The position numbers were made by a program, and so were the translations under genes. Source: Polycyclovorans sp964425915 (GTDB lineage: Bacteria; Pseudomonadota; Gammaproteobacteria; Nevskiales; Nevskiaceae). Taken from it: a stretch of DNA of 64,000 nucleotides. The stretch spans positions 1 to 64,000 of the forward strand of contig CAYROO010000006.1 in NCBI GenBank assembly GCA_964425915.1, read 5' to 3'. The stretch's first letter is position 1. Each line of letters begins with the position of its first letter. Shown one piece after another: positions 52,759 through 60,590 of the stretch. Below the pieces are notes generated by a model. It saw only the letters and a list, made by a program, of their open reading frames with translations, ran no database searches and was not told the origin of the DNA.

Positions 52759-55026
52759 CTAGATGGAGGCGTACTTCTGCCGCAACCGCTGACGAACCAC
52801 TTCGGCCAGCGTGTTGAAGGCAAAGGTGAACAGGAAAAGAACCAGGCCGGCGAGGAACAGCAGTCGGAAGTGGGTGCTGCCCACCTCAGATTCCGGCATT
52901 TCGACCGCGATGTTGGCCGACAGGGTGCGCAAGCCTTCAAACATGCTGAAGTCCATCACGGCCGTGTTGCCGGTGGCCATCAGCACGATCATGGTCTCAC
53001 CGACGGCACGACCGGTGCCGATCATCACTGCCGAGAATATCCCCGGGCTGGCGGTGGGCAGGACCACCCCGACCAGGGTCTGCCACGGGGTAGCCCCCAG
53101 GGCCAGCGAGCCCAGTGACAACTGCTTGGGAACGCTGAAGATGGCGTCTTCGGCAATCGAATAGATGTTGGGGATGACGGCGACCCCCATGGCGATGCCC
53201 ACCACCAAGGCGTTGCGCTGGTCATAGCCAATGCCGAAGTTTTGATCCAGCCAGGCCTGCATGTTGCCGGCAAACAGCAAGACCTCGATGGGCTTGGCCA
53301 CCAGGAAGCAGAAAGACACCAAGAGGGTCACCACCGGAATCAGCAGGGCCGCCTCCCAGCCCGCCGGCACACGCTGACGAATGGCCCGCGGCAGCGCCAA
53401 CCAGGCGTAGCCGAACAGCGGGATCGACAGCGGCAGCAACATCAGGGTCAGGAACACACCGGGAAGGTTGGACTCAACAAACGGTGCCAGCCACAGCCCT
53501 GCGAGAAAGCCCAGGATCACGGTCGGCAGCGCTTCCATCAGTTCAATGGTGGGCTTCACCGCCTGCCGCATCTCCGAGGACATGAAGTTGGCGGTGTAGA
53601 TGGCACCGAGAATCGCCAGCGGAATGGCAAACAGCATCGCGTAGAAGGCGGCCTTGAGGGTGCCGAACCCTAGCGGCGTCAGACTGAACTTGGGTTCGAA
53701 GTCACTGCTGGCGGCGGAAGACTGCCAGAGCCAGCGCGGCTCGTCGTACCCCTCGTACCAGACCTTCCCCCACAGGGCCTGCAATGAGACCTCGGGGTGT
53801 TCGTTATGAACGTCGAATCCGGCAAAGCGGCCAGCGTCGTCCATCGCCATCAGATAGTTGGCGCGGGAATTGAACACCAGATGACGGACGGCCCCCTCCA
53901 ACACCTTGCCCGACCAAACCGTGGTGCCGGCGGTGCCATGCACCAGCACGGCCTCACCGTTGTCGCCACCGACAGCGACCACTCGGCGCCGCATCTCTGG
54001 CCCCAGCACCGTGATGCGATCACCCCCAAAGGCGGCGATGTCGCGCACGCGCGCCAGATAGTAGGCACCCCCCTCACGGCGCGCCGGGAACCACTGGCTG
54101 ACCACCCCGTCGGCCTGCGCCACCATCACCGAAATCCCGCCGGACAAATGCTGCAGGTCGCGGAGCGCGCTCCCCAGCGCAACCTGATCGATGAGCTCGG
54201 GACGTTCGCCGCGAAGTTGGTACAGGGCCATCTTGCCGCCATCACGGTTGGCCACATAGAGCCAGCCCAGCAGCGGATCCAGCAACACGCGGTCCACCGC
54301 GAAGGGTGCGTCCAGTCGCAGCAGCGGCTGCGCCGTCAGGCCGCCGTCACCGAACAGCGAGGCAGCTTGGCGGTAGCGCTGCAGGACAACGGTGGAACTG
54401 CCATCGGCACCTGCGATCATCAGCTGATCACGTGCCTGACGTACCACCAGATCCTGCATCGGCTGTCCCGCAAAGGGGAACGCTTCGACACCCTGTGGGT
54501 ACTGCAGCGTTGGGCTGATCTGCCGCCGCTGGCGATCGTCAAAGCGCACCGCATAGCGCTGCTGCATGAGCAGGACTGCGCCATCGGACCGCTGCACCGC
54601 CGACAGTCCCTGCTCACGGTCGATGTCGACCACGCTGACAACGCCCTGCCCCTGCAAGGGCAAAGTTTCGCTCGCCAGTGACTGTCCGTCGTGCAGGGAG
54701 AAGAACTGCGCCTGACCGTCTGCGGTGACACGGAAGCCCACCTCAGCCTGCTCCTCCGCGGCCAGGTAACGCGTCTCGCCACCGCCGGACAGCGTGATCG
54801 GCGGCCGCGGCGTCACGGTGGCCCCGCCGAACAGCGGCAGCACCTCTGAAACCAGGTAGAAGAAGATCAGCATGAGCGCGCCGATCACCCCCAGCCCGCC
54901 GCCCCAAACCACCCAACGCGCCGCGGCGTCGCGCAGATAGCGGCTGCGCATGCGCGCGGACTTGCCGCCAACGATGGAGCGATCCGCTTCAGCGGGAGAA
55001 GTCAGCGACGGCTGGGCGGGGGTCAT
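52759..55026 (-). CDS. pstC: Phosphate ABC transporter permease PstC, long form
   Basis: PstC pairs with PstA in the phosphate importer. The protein has 755 aa, against about 320 in E. coli. A first membrane helix (about 37-60) is followed by about 380 residues of soluble domain with repeated strand patterns (for example LLDPLLGWLYVANRDGGKMALYQL) that look like a beta-propeller. The permease core has the EAA loop LALGATPWQTLVGVVLPTASPG and GRAVGETMIVLMA. Long PstC proteins occur in other gammaproteobacteria; the propeller function is not known to me. It follows the porin gene by 28 bp. Confidence 0.95.
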   Translation of the reverse strand: MTPAQPSLTSPAEADRSIVGGKSARMRSRYLRDAAARWVVWGGGLGVIGALMLIFFYLVSEVLPLFGGATVTPRPPITLSGGGETRYLAAEEQAEVGFRVTADGQAQFFSLHDGQSLASETLPLQGQGVVSVVDIDREQGLSAVQRSDGAVLLMQQRYAVRFDDRQRRQISPTLQYPQGVEAFPFAGQPMQDLVVRQARDQLMIAGADGSSTVVLQRYRQAASLFGDGGLTAQPLLRLDAPFAVDRVLLDPLLGWLYVANRDGGKMALYQLRGERPELIDQVALGSALRDLQHLSGGISVMVAQADGVVSQWFPARREGGAYYLARVRDIAAFGGDRITVLGPEMRRRVVAVGGDNGEAVLVHGTAGTTVWSGKVLEGAVRHLVFNSRANYLMAMDDAGRFAGFDVHNEHPEVSLQALWGKVWYEGYDEPRWLWQSSAASSDFEPKFSLTPLGFGTLKAAFYAMLFAIPLAILGAIYTANFMSSEMRQAVKPTIELMEALPTVILGFLAGLWLAPFVESNLPGVFLTLMLLPLSIPLFGYAWLALPRAIRQRVPAGWEAALLIPVVTLLVSFCFLVAKPIEVLLFAGNMQAWLDQNFGIGYDQRNALVVGIAMGVAVIPNIYSIAEDAIFSVPKQLSLGSLALGATPWQTLVGVVLPTASPGIFSAVMIGTGRAVGETMIVLMATGNTAVMDFSMFEGLRTLSANIAVEMPESEVGSTHFRLLFLAGLVLFLFTFAFNTLAEVVRQRLRQKYASI

Positions 55027-55054
55027 GGCGATAGGTCGTGTGGGCAGTCAGCGT

Positions 55055-56275
55055 TCAGAAGTTGAGTTGTGCACGCAGGGCGAGCTGATCGAGCTCGGCC
55101 TCGGTACGGGCAGCAGGCGCTCCAACCTCATAGGTGCCGCGCGCCACATTGAGCATGAAGCGCAGTTGCGGATTGACGTAGTAATTAGCGCCCACCGTCA
55201 TGGCGACCGCCTCGGGCGCATCGGCGCGATCATCGTTCTCGATGCTGTCATAGCGCGCTGTCAGCTCCAACACGGGACGCCCGCTCGGCTTGATGGCGGC
55301 AAAGAAGCCCTTATCGCCCTTGTAGGCCTTGCGCAGGGATCCGAAGTTGTAGGCCACCTGCACATAGCGGGCGCCGACGTCTTGGTCAGAGCCGGCATTG
55401 CCCTGCCCGAGCCGCTGGAAGGTCTGCTCGGCTTGCAGGAAGAAAGCACCGATCGAAGCGGCGAGTTCGAGACCCACGGTGCTGGCAGAATCACCCGCCA
55501 CGACCGCACCGATCAGACCGCTCTGCAGCGGATCGCCCGACACATTGGAGCGACGCCCAGCGAAGCCTACGCGCGTAGTCAGCCCAACGCTGGCTGGATT
55601 GCTGGAGCTGTTTTCCAAACTGTAAGAGGCGCCAAAATGCACGGTGCCGCGGCCTTCAGCGAGCGGCGAGGCGTAGGTCCCACGGGTGGCGAAACCAACA
55701 CCCTCGTTGCGCGTGCTGTCGTCATTGCGCAACGTGAAGGCCGACGCCGCCAGGGTGAACCGCCCATCTTTGCGCCCATGCTGATAGCCCACACCCTGCT
55801 GGAACTGGCGACCGTTATAGACGCCGCTGGCAGACCCAAACGGGCGTTCCATCATCAGGATTTCGTTTGAGGACGTCAGCTCCTCCATGCCACGGAAGGG
55901 CTTGAATTGCCCGAGCGTCAGGAAGCCAGGACCAAGGTCACGCCCGATCCACAGTTCGCGTTCGTCGGCGCCCTCACCGGCAAATTCCTGCTCGAACTTG
56001 TACGACCAGCCATAGACATCACCCGTCAGCGTCAACCGCGCGCGGCGAAACTCGGTTCCGCTGGACTGGCCCGCAGCCCGGCCGACATCGACGCCATCAA
56101 TTTCGGGATCGCTGAAGAGGTAACCATCGAAGTGAATCCGCCCCCCCAATTGAAACGAAAACTGGCCGTCTTCGGAGCTCACCCCAATGCCCCCCTTGGT
56201 AGTGACGGTCTGAGCGCTGGCAACGGCCGGCATCGCAGCGGCCAACAAAGCGGCTCCAATGAACGATGACTTCAT
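55055..56275 (-). CDS. Phosphate-selective porin of the OprO/OprP family
   Basis: OprP-type trimeric porins pass phosphate or polyphosphate across the outer membrane by an arginine/lysine ladder. The 406-aa precursor has a signal peptide ending AVASA and the family features FSFQLGGRIHFDGYLF, EFRRARLTLTGDVYGWSYKFEQEF and LTLGQFKPFRGMEELTSSNE. The last residue is Phe, as in many barrels. Its position inside the pst operon, between pstS and pstC, supports a role in phosphate uptake. The upstream gap holds a 12-bp hairpin. Confidence 0.93.
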   Translation of the reverse strand: MKSSFIGAALLAAAMPAVASAQTVTTKGGIGVSSEDGQFSFQLGGRIHFDGYLFSDPEIDGVDVGRAAGQSSGTEFRRARLTLTGDVYGWSYKFEQEFAGEGADERELWIGRDLGPGFLTLGQFKPFRGMEELTSSNEILMMERPFGSASGVYNGRQFQQGVGYQHGRKDGRFTLAASAFTLRNDDSTRNEGVGFATRGTYASPLAEGRGTVHFGASYSLENSSSNPASVGLTTRVGFAGRRSNVSGDPLQSGLIGAVVAGDSASTVGLELAASIGAFFLQAEQTFQRLGQGNAGSDQDVGARYVQVAYNFGSLRKAYKGDKGFFAAIKPSGRPVLELTARYDSIENDDRADAPEAVAMTVGANYYVNPQLRFMLNVARGTYEVGAPAARTEAELDQLALRAQLNF

Positions 56276-56302
56276 GAAAATCTCCCTGGTGTTTATGACA
56301 GC

Positions 56303-56331
56303 CGTCCCGGGGCGACAAACGCCCCGGGACG
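56303..56331 (-). other. Perfect hairpin between pstS and the porin gene
   Basis: Arms of 12 bp (56303-56314 and 56320-56331) enclose a 5-nt loop. No T-tract follows; the next bases are CTGTCATAAAC, a lone PhoB-type half-site. It is probably an mRNA-processing or stabilising structure that raises PstS over the downstream proteins. Confidence 0.6.
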
Positions 56332-56346
56332 CCGTTCTAATATGGT

Positions 56347-57420
56347 TTACTCGATGCCGAGTTCGGTACGGAAGCGGGTCGCCACTTCAGCCGGGAGCGG
56401 GATGTAACCGTCCTTGGCGACCACCATCTGCCCTTCGCGCGACAGCACCATACGGAAGAATTCGCGCTCCATCGGCGGCAGCGGCTGGTTCGGCGCCCGG
56501 TTGACGTACACGTACAGTAGGCGAGACAGCGGGTAGCTACCGTCGATGGCATGGACCGGATCGGCCGGCACGAAGTCGCCACCCGCTTCCGCCGCCAGCG
56601 GTACCGCGCGCACGCCGGAGGTCACGTAACCGATACCCGAATAGCCGATGGCGTTGAGGCCGGTCGACACCGACTGCACCACTGAGGCCGAGCCGGGCTG
56701 CTCATTCACATTGGCGCGGAAATCACCCTTGCACAGCGCGGTTTCCTTGAAGTACCCGTAGGTGCCGGACACCGAGTTGCGGCCATACAGCTGGATCGGC
56801 CGGCTCACCCAGTCGCCGCTAAGGCCGAGATCGCCCCAGCGTTCCACCGACTTGTCGCCGCCGCAGGTGCGGGTCGCCGAGAAGATGGCGTCCACCTGCG
56901 GGATGGTGAGCCCTTCAATCGGGTTGTCCTTGTTGACAAACACGGCCAGCGCGTCGATGGCGACGCCCACGGCCGTCGGCTTGTAGCCGTACTTCTGTTC
57001 GAAGGCCTGGATTTCCTGTTCCTTCATCATCCGCGACATCGGCCCGACGTTGGCAGTGCCTTCCGTCAGCGCCGGCGGCGCGGTGGAAGATCCAGCCCCC
57101 TGAATCTGGATATTGACGTTGGGGTAGAAGCGCTTGAACTCCTCAGCCCACAGCGTCATCTGGTTGTTCAGGGTGTCGGAGCCGACGCTGGAGAGCGATC
57201 CGGAAATCCCCGCCACCGGCTCGTAATGCGGCAGATCAGGGTCGACGCGGGCTTCGTCGTCGGTCGCAGCAGCCGGCGCCGCAGCTGGCGTGGCGGTGGG
57301 TGCGGCGGTCGGCTGCGCGGTGGCCACTGGGGTCGGCGCCGGGGCTTCAGTCCCGCCGCAGGCGCTCAGCGCCAGAACCGGGCCCAAACCCAGGGCCATC
57401 AAAAAGGCGCGAGAAATCAT
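56347..57420 (-). CDS. pstS: Phosphate-binding lipoprotein PstS
   Basis: PstS captures phosphate in the periplasm for PstCAB. The 357-aa precursor has a lipobox ALSAC (Cys21) and a Pro/Ala/Thr linker to about residue 55, so the protein is membrane-tethered, unlike soluble enteric PstS. Binding-loop motifs are SSVGSDTLNNQM, IQGAGSSTAPPALTEGTANVGPMSR and YGRNSVSGTYGYFKE. It is the first gene of the pst operon and is preceded by a clear PhoB box. Confidence 0.97.
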   Translation of the reverse strand: MISRAFLMALGLGPVLALSACGGTEAPAPTPVATAQPTAAPTATPAAAPAAATDDEARVDPDLPHYEPVAGISGSLSSVGSDTLNNQMTLWAEEFKRFYPNVNIQIQGAGSSTAPPALTEGTANVGPMSRMMKEQEIQAFEQKYGYKPTAVGVAIDALAVFVNKDNPIEGLTIPQVDAIFSATRTCGGDKSVERWGDLGLSGDWVSRPIQLYGRNSVSGTYGYFKETALCKGDFRANVNEQPGSASVVQSVSTGLNAIGYSGIGYVTSGVRAVPLAAEAGGDFVPADPVHAIDGSYPLSRLLYVYVNRAPNQPLPPMEREFFRMVLSREGQMVVAKDGYIPLPAEVATRFRTELGIE

Positions 57421-57482
57421 CGATCTATCCTCTGGTGAACGAAAGTCCGCGGCACATGGTGCGCACCGCGGCTGCAGAGAAT

Positions 57483-57511
57483 ATGACAGTCAGATGACAG
57501 TTTTGTGACGA
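57483..57511 (-). promoter_or_regulatory. PhoB box upstream of pstS
   Basis: On the minus strand the first site TCGTCAC (57505-57511) and the near-consensus pair CTGTCAT (57494-57500) and CTGTCAT (57483-57489) repeat every 11 bp with 4-bp spacers. The pstS start lies 63 bp downstream. The site falls in the 123-bp gap between the acyl-CoA ligase stop and pstS. Confidence 0.88.
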
Positions 57512-57543
57512 TGCCGACGCCCGCCTCCACCCGGGACATGCCC

Positions 57544-59220
57544 TCAGGCCCAGATCACCGCCTGCCGCTGCTGGGCCCAGGACTCGAACCGGGGGCCGTA
57601 GCTGGCTTCCACCGCGGCGCGCTTGATCTTCAGTGTCGGTGTCACCATCCCGTTGTCCACGGTCCACTGGTCGCGCACCACCACCAGGAAATCGAGCTGC
57701 TCATGGGGGTCGAGCTGGGTGTTGACGGCCTCCATATGGTCGGTAAACGACTGTGACAGTCGCTCCCGCAGGTTGACGTCGGAGACCACCGCCTTCATGA
57801 CATCCTCTGGCAGCATGACCAACGCAAACGGCTGCGGGAAGCTGCTCCCGGCGACGCAGCATGCCTCGATCTGCGGATGCGAGGAGAGACGGTTCTCGAT
57901 CGGGTTGGGCGAGACGTACTTGCCCTTTGAAGTCTTGAACTGCTCCTTGGCGCGCCCGGTGATGCGCAGTCGCCCCGCCTCATCGAAGGCGCCGAGGTCG
58001 CCGGTCTTGAGCCAGCCGTCGTCGGTGAAGGTCTCCCGGGTTTTCTCGGGCTCCTTGTAATAGCCGATCATGGTGGTCGGACTCTTGACCAACACCTCGC
58101 CATTGTCCGCCAGCTTGCACTCGACACCCGGCCAAGGCGTTCCGACGTAGCCGACCCGTCCCTGCCCCGGGAAGGAGCCATGCGACAGGCCGAAGTTTTC
58201 GGTCATGCCATAGACCTCGGTGATGTCCAGGCCGAGATCGCGGTACCAGGACAGCAGCGGTGTCGGCATTGGCGAGGCGCCGCCGCCGGCGAAGCGCACC
58301 GCATCGAGTCCCAGGCCCTTCAGAATCTTGCGCCGCACCAGCCCGCCGATCACCGGCAGCTTCAACAGCCGCTTAAGCTTCGGCCCGGGGAGCTTCGCCT
58401 CGACCCCCTGCTGGAACTTGGTCCACAGCCGCGGCACCGAGAAGAACATGGTGGGACGCGCCCGGTGCAGGTCGGCAACGAAGGTATCGAGTGACTCCGC
58501 AAAGAACACCTTAAATCCGATCGCCAGCGCGTTGGCCTCGACGAACACCCGCTCGGCCACGTGCGCCAGCGGCAGATACGACAGCACCCGGTCGTCCGCT
58601 GTGGCGCCGAATCCCTCGCGTACGATCTCGGGCCCGACCGCAAACGTGCGGAAGGGGTGCATCACGCCCTTGGGCATACCGGTGGTGCCCGAGGTGTAGA
58701 TCACGGTGGCGAGGTCATCCACGCCGCGCTCGGCAATGGGTTCAATCGGCGCATTGGCCTTCACCAGGTCATCCCAGCTGGGGTAGTCGGTCTGAGGCGA
58801 CAGCGGATAGCTGATGCATTGCACGCCGTCGGGGATGCCGCCTCGCATCTGCGGCCATTCATCCAGCTTGCCGACGAAGCAGGCCTTTGCCTCCGAATGC
58901 TCAAGAATCTGACGGACGGACTCCGCGGTCAGCGTCGGATAGATGGGCACGCTGACATAGCCCGCCATCCAGATCGCGTAGTCGCTCATCAGCCAGTGCG
59001 CGCAGTTCTTGGAAAGGATGGCAACGCAACTGCCGGGCGCCCAGCCATGTGACTGCAGATAGGCAGCGATGCGCCGCGACTCGTCATAGACCTCCGAAAA
59101 ACGGTATTCACGGATCGCGCCGTCCCCCATTGGCTGGACGAAGTGCACGTCGTTGGGGCGGGTCACGGCCCAATGCGCGAGGCGCGCCAAGGGCAGCATG
59201 TCGGGGGTCACCTGCATCAC
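57544..59220 (-). CDS. AMP-forming long-chain fatty-acyl-CoA ligase
   Basis: This FadD/ACSBG-like member of the adenylating enzyme family activates fatty acids to acyl-CoA. The 558-aa protein has the P-loop VIYTSGTTGMPKGVMH, EVYGMTENFG, the hinge region WLKTGDLGAFDEAGRLRITGRAKEQ and the catalytic lysine in TPTLKIKR near the end. Chain-length preference is not readable. It is divergent from an acyl-CoA dehydrogenase gene, with a small palindrome (59232-59245) in the shared control region, so the two probably form a fatty-acid or branched-acid degradation unit. Confidence 0.93.
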   Translation of the reverse strand: MMQVTPDMLPLARLAHWAVTRPNDVHFVQPMGDGAIREYRFSEVYDESRRIAAYLQSHGWAPGSCVAILSKNCAHWLMSDYAIWMAGYVSVPIYPTLTAESVRQILEHSEAKACFVGKLDEWPQMRGGIPDGVQCISYPLSPQTDYPSWDDLVKANAPIEPIAERGVDDLATVIYTSGTTGMPKGVMHPFRTFAVGPEIVREGFGATADDRVLSYLPLAHVAERVFVEANALAIGFKVFFAESLDTFVADLHRARPTMFFSVPRLWTKFQQGVEAKLPGPKLKRLLKLPVIGGLVRRKILKGLGLDAVRFAGGGASPMPTPLLSWYRDLGLDITEVYGMTENFGLSHGSFPGQGRVGYVGTPWPGVECKLADNGEVLVKSPTTMIGYYKEPEKTRETFTDDGWLKTGDLGAFDEAGRLRITGRAKEQFKTSKGKYVSPNPIENRLSSHPQIEACCVAGSSFPQPFALVMLPEDVMKAVVSDVNLRERLSQSFTDHMEAVNTQLDPHEQLDFLVVVRDQWTVDNGMVTPTLKIKRAAVEASYGPRFESWAQQRQAVIWA

Positions 59221-59231
59221 ATCTCTCCTGC

Positions 59232-59245
59232 GTAATTTTGATTAC
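59232..59245. promoter_or_regulatory. Palindrome in the divergent ligase/dehydrogenase region, candidate operator
   Basis: GTAAT and ATTAC (59232-59236 and 59241-59245) flank TTTG, just upstream of the ligase ribosome-binding site (AGGAGA). It is the only AT-rich palindrome in the 118-bp gap. A TetR-type or similar fatty-acid regulator is a reasonable but unproven reader. Confidence 0.35.
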
Positions 59246-59338
59246 CGTTCCGTCAGCCCGCAGACCGGGATTGCGGCACCCGGTCTACGGTTCGCTTGTA
59301 TATCATGGCATTGTGTCCGATCAGCAACGGTAACTCTA

Positions 59339-60490
59339 ATGACCCACCCCGCCGCGCACCCTTTCCTCAATGATGAGCATGAGGCCTTGCGCGACCAGGC
59401 GCGCCGATTCGTCGACCAGCATTGCCGCCCAAACATTGACCGCTGGGAACGGGAGGGTCAACTGCCGCGCGAGCTGCACCGCACGGCAGCAGAGGCCGGG
59501 TTATTGCAGGTGGGCTTTCCCGAGGACTGCGGCGGCATCCCGGTGCCGGACCTGTTTTTCATGATGGTGCTGACCGAAGAGCTGGCACGCGCCGGCAGTG
59601 GCGGCCTGCTGGCCTCGCTGATGAGCCATGGCATTGCCACGCCTCCGGTCTGTGCGGTCGGCACCCCGGAACAAAAGGCGCGCTTCGCGAAACCGGTCCT
59701 GGCGGGAGACAAGATTGCCGCCCTGGCCATCACGGAACCCAGCGGCGGCTCCGACGTCGCCAATCTGAAGACCCGCGCGCACCGCGATGGCGATCACTAT
59801 GTCGTCAGCGGCACCAAGGCCTTCATCACCTCCGGCATCCGTGCCGACTACATCACCACCGCCGTCCGTACCGGCGACAACGGCATCGGTGGGATTTCCC
59901 TGCTGGTGATTGAGGGCGACACCCCAGGACTGACGCGTAGCCCGATGGAGAAGATGGGCTGGCATGCCTCGGATACCGCCACCCTGTACTTCGATCAGTG
60001 CCGGGTCCCCGTCAGCCATCGGCTTGGCCCGGAGAACGCCGGTTTCATGGCGATCATGCTCAACTTCAACCACGAGCGGATCATGTTGGCCACCCAGGCC
60101 TGGGCCTTCGCACAGGTCTGCTTCGAGGAAAGCCTCGCCTACGCCCGCGAGCGCCAGACCTTCGGCAAGCCGCTGATCCGCAACCAGGTCATTCGCCACA
60201 AGCTGGCCGACATGAAGATGCGCCTGGACGCGGTCAAAGCGCATCTCGACATCCTGGCCTGGCGGGTGTCCCACAAGCAGATGCCGGTGGCAGAGGTCTG
60301 CCTGCTGAAGAATCACGCCACCACCACCCTGGAATGGATTGCCAACGAAGCCATGCAGATCTTCGGCGGCGCCGGCTATCTGCGCGGCAACGTGGTCGAA
60401 CGCATTTATCGGGAAACCAAGGTCCTGACCATCGGCGGCGGCTCACAGGAGATCATGAAAGATCTGACAGCCCGTCAATCCGGCTGGTGA
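59339..60490 (+). CDS. Acyl-CoA dehydrogenase, long-chain type
   Basis: This FAD enzyme introduces the alpha-beta double bond in acyl-CoA. The ATG at 59339 gives 383 aa. Signature 1 is ALAITEPSGGSDV; the FAD/AMP region has RQTFGKPLIRNQV and MQIFGGAGYLRGNVVER. At the usual catalytic position (the Glu of YEGT in medium-chain enzymes) the sequence has TIGGGS. The base should instead be Glu246 in FNHERIMLA, as in long-chain and isovaleryl-CoA dehydrogenases. It is divergent from the acyl-CoA ligase gene. The open frame extends upstream to 59153, but that part overlaps the ligase and lacks the fold. Confidence 0.95.
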   Translation: MTHPAAHPFLNDEHEALRDQARRFVDQHCRPNIDRWEREGQLPRELHRTAAEAGLLQVGFPEDCGGIPVPDLFFMMVLTEELARAGSGGLLASLMSHGIATPPVCAVGTPEQKARFAKPVLAGDKIAALAITEPSGGSDVANLKTRAHRDGDHYVVSGTKAFITSGIRADYITTAVRTGDNGIGGISLLVIEGDTPGLTRSPMEKMGWHASDTATLYFDQCRVPVSHRLGPENAGFMAIMLNFNHERIMLATQAWAFAQVCFEESLAYARERQTFGKPLIRNQVIRHKLADMKMRLDAVKAHLDILAWRVSHKQMPVAEVCLLKNHATTTLEWIANEAMQIFGGAGYLRGNVVERIYRETKVLTIGGGSQEIMKDLTARQSGW

Positions 60491-60590
60491 CATACCCCCT
60501 CCCCCCTCTCGCGGATTATCCACGGACCCGCGTAAGATGGCGGGCTAAACGCGCAGCCGCGCGTCTTTCTACAACCTGGGGTGTCAAGCG

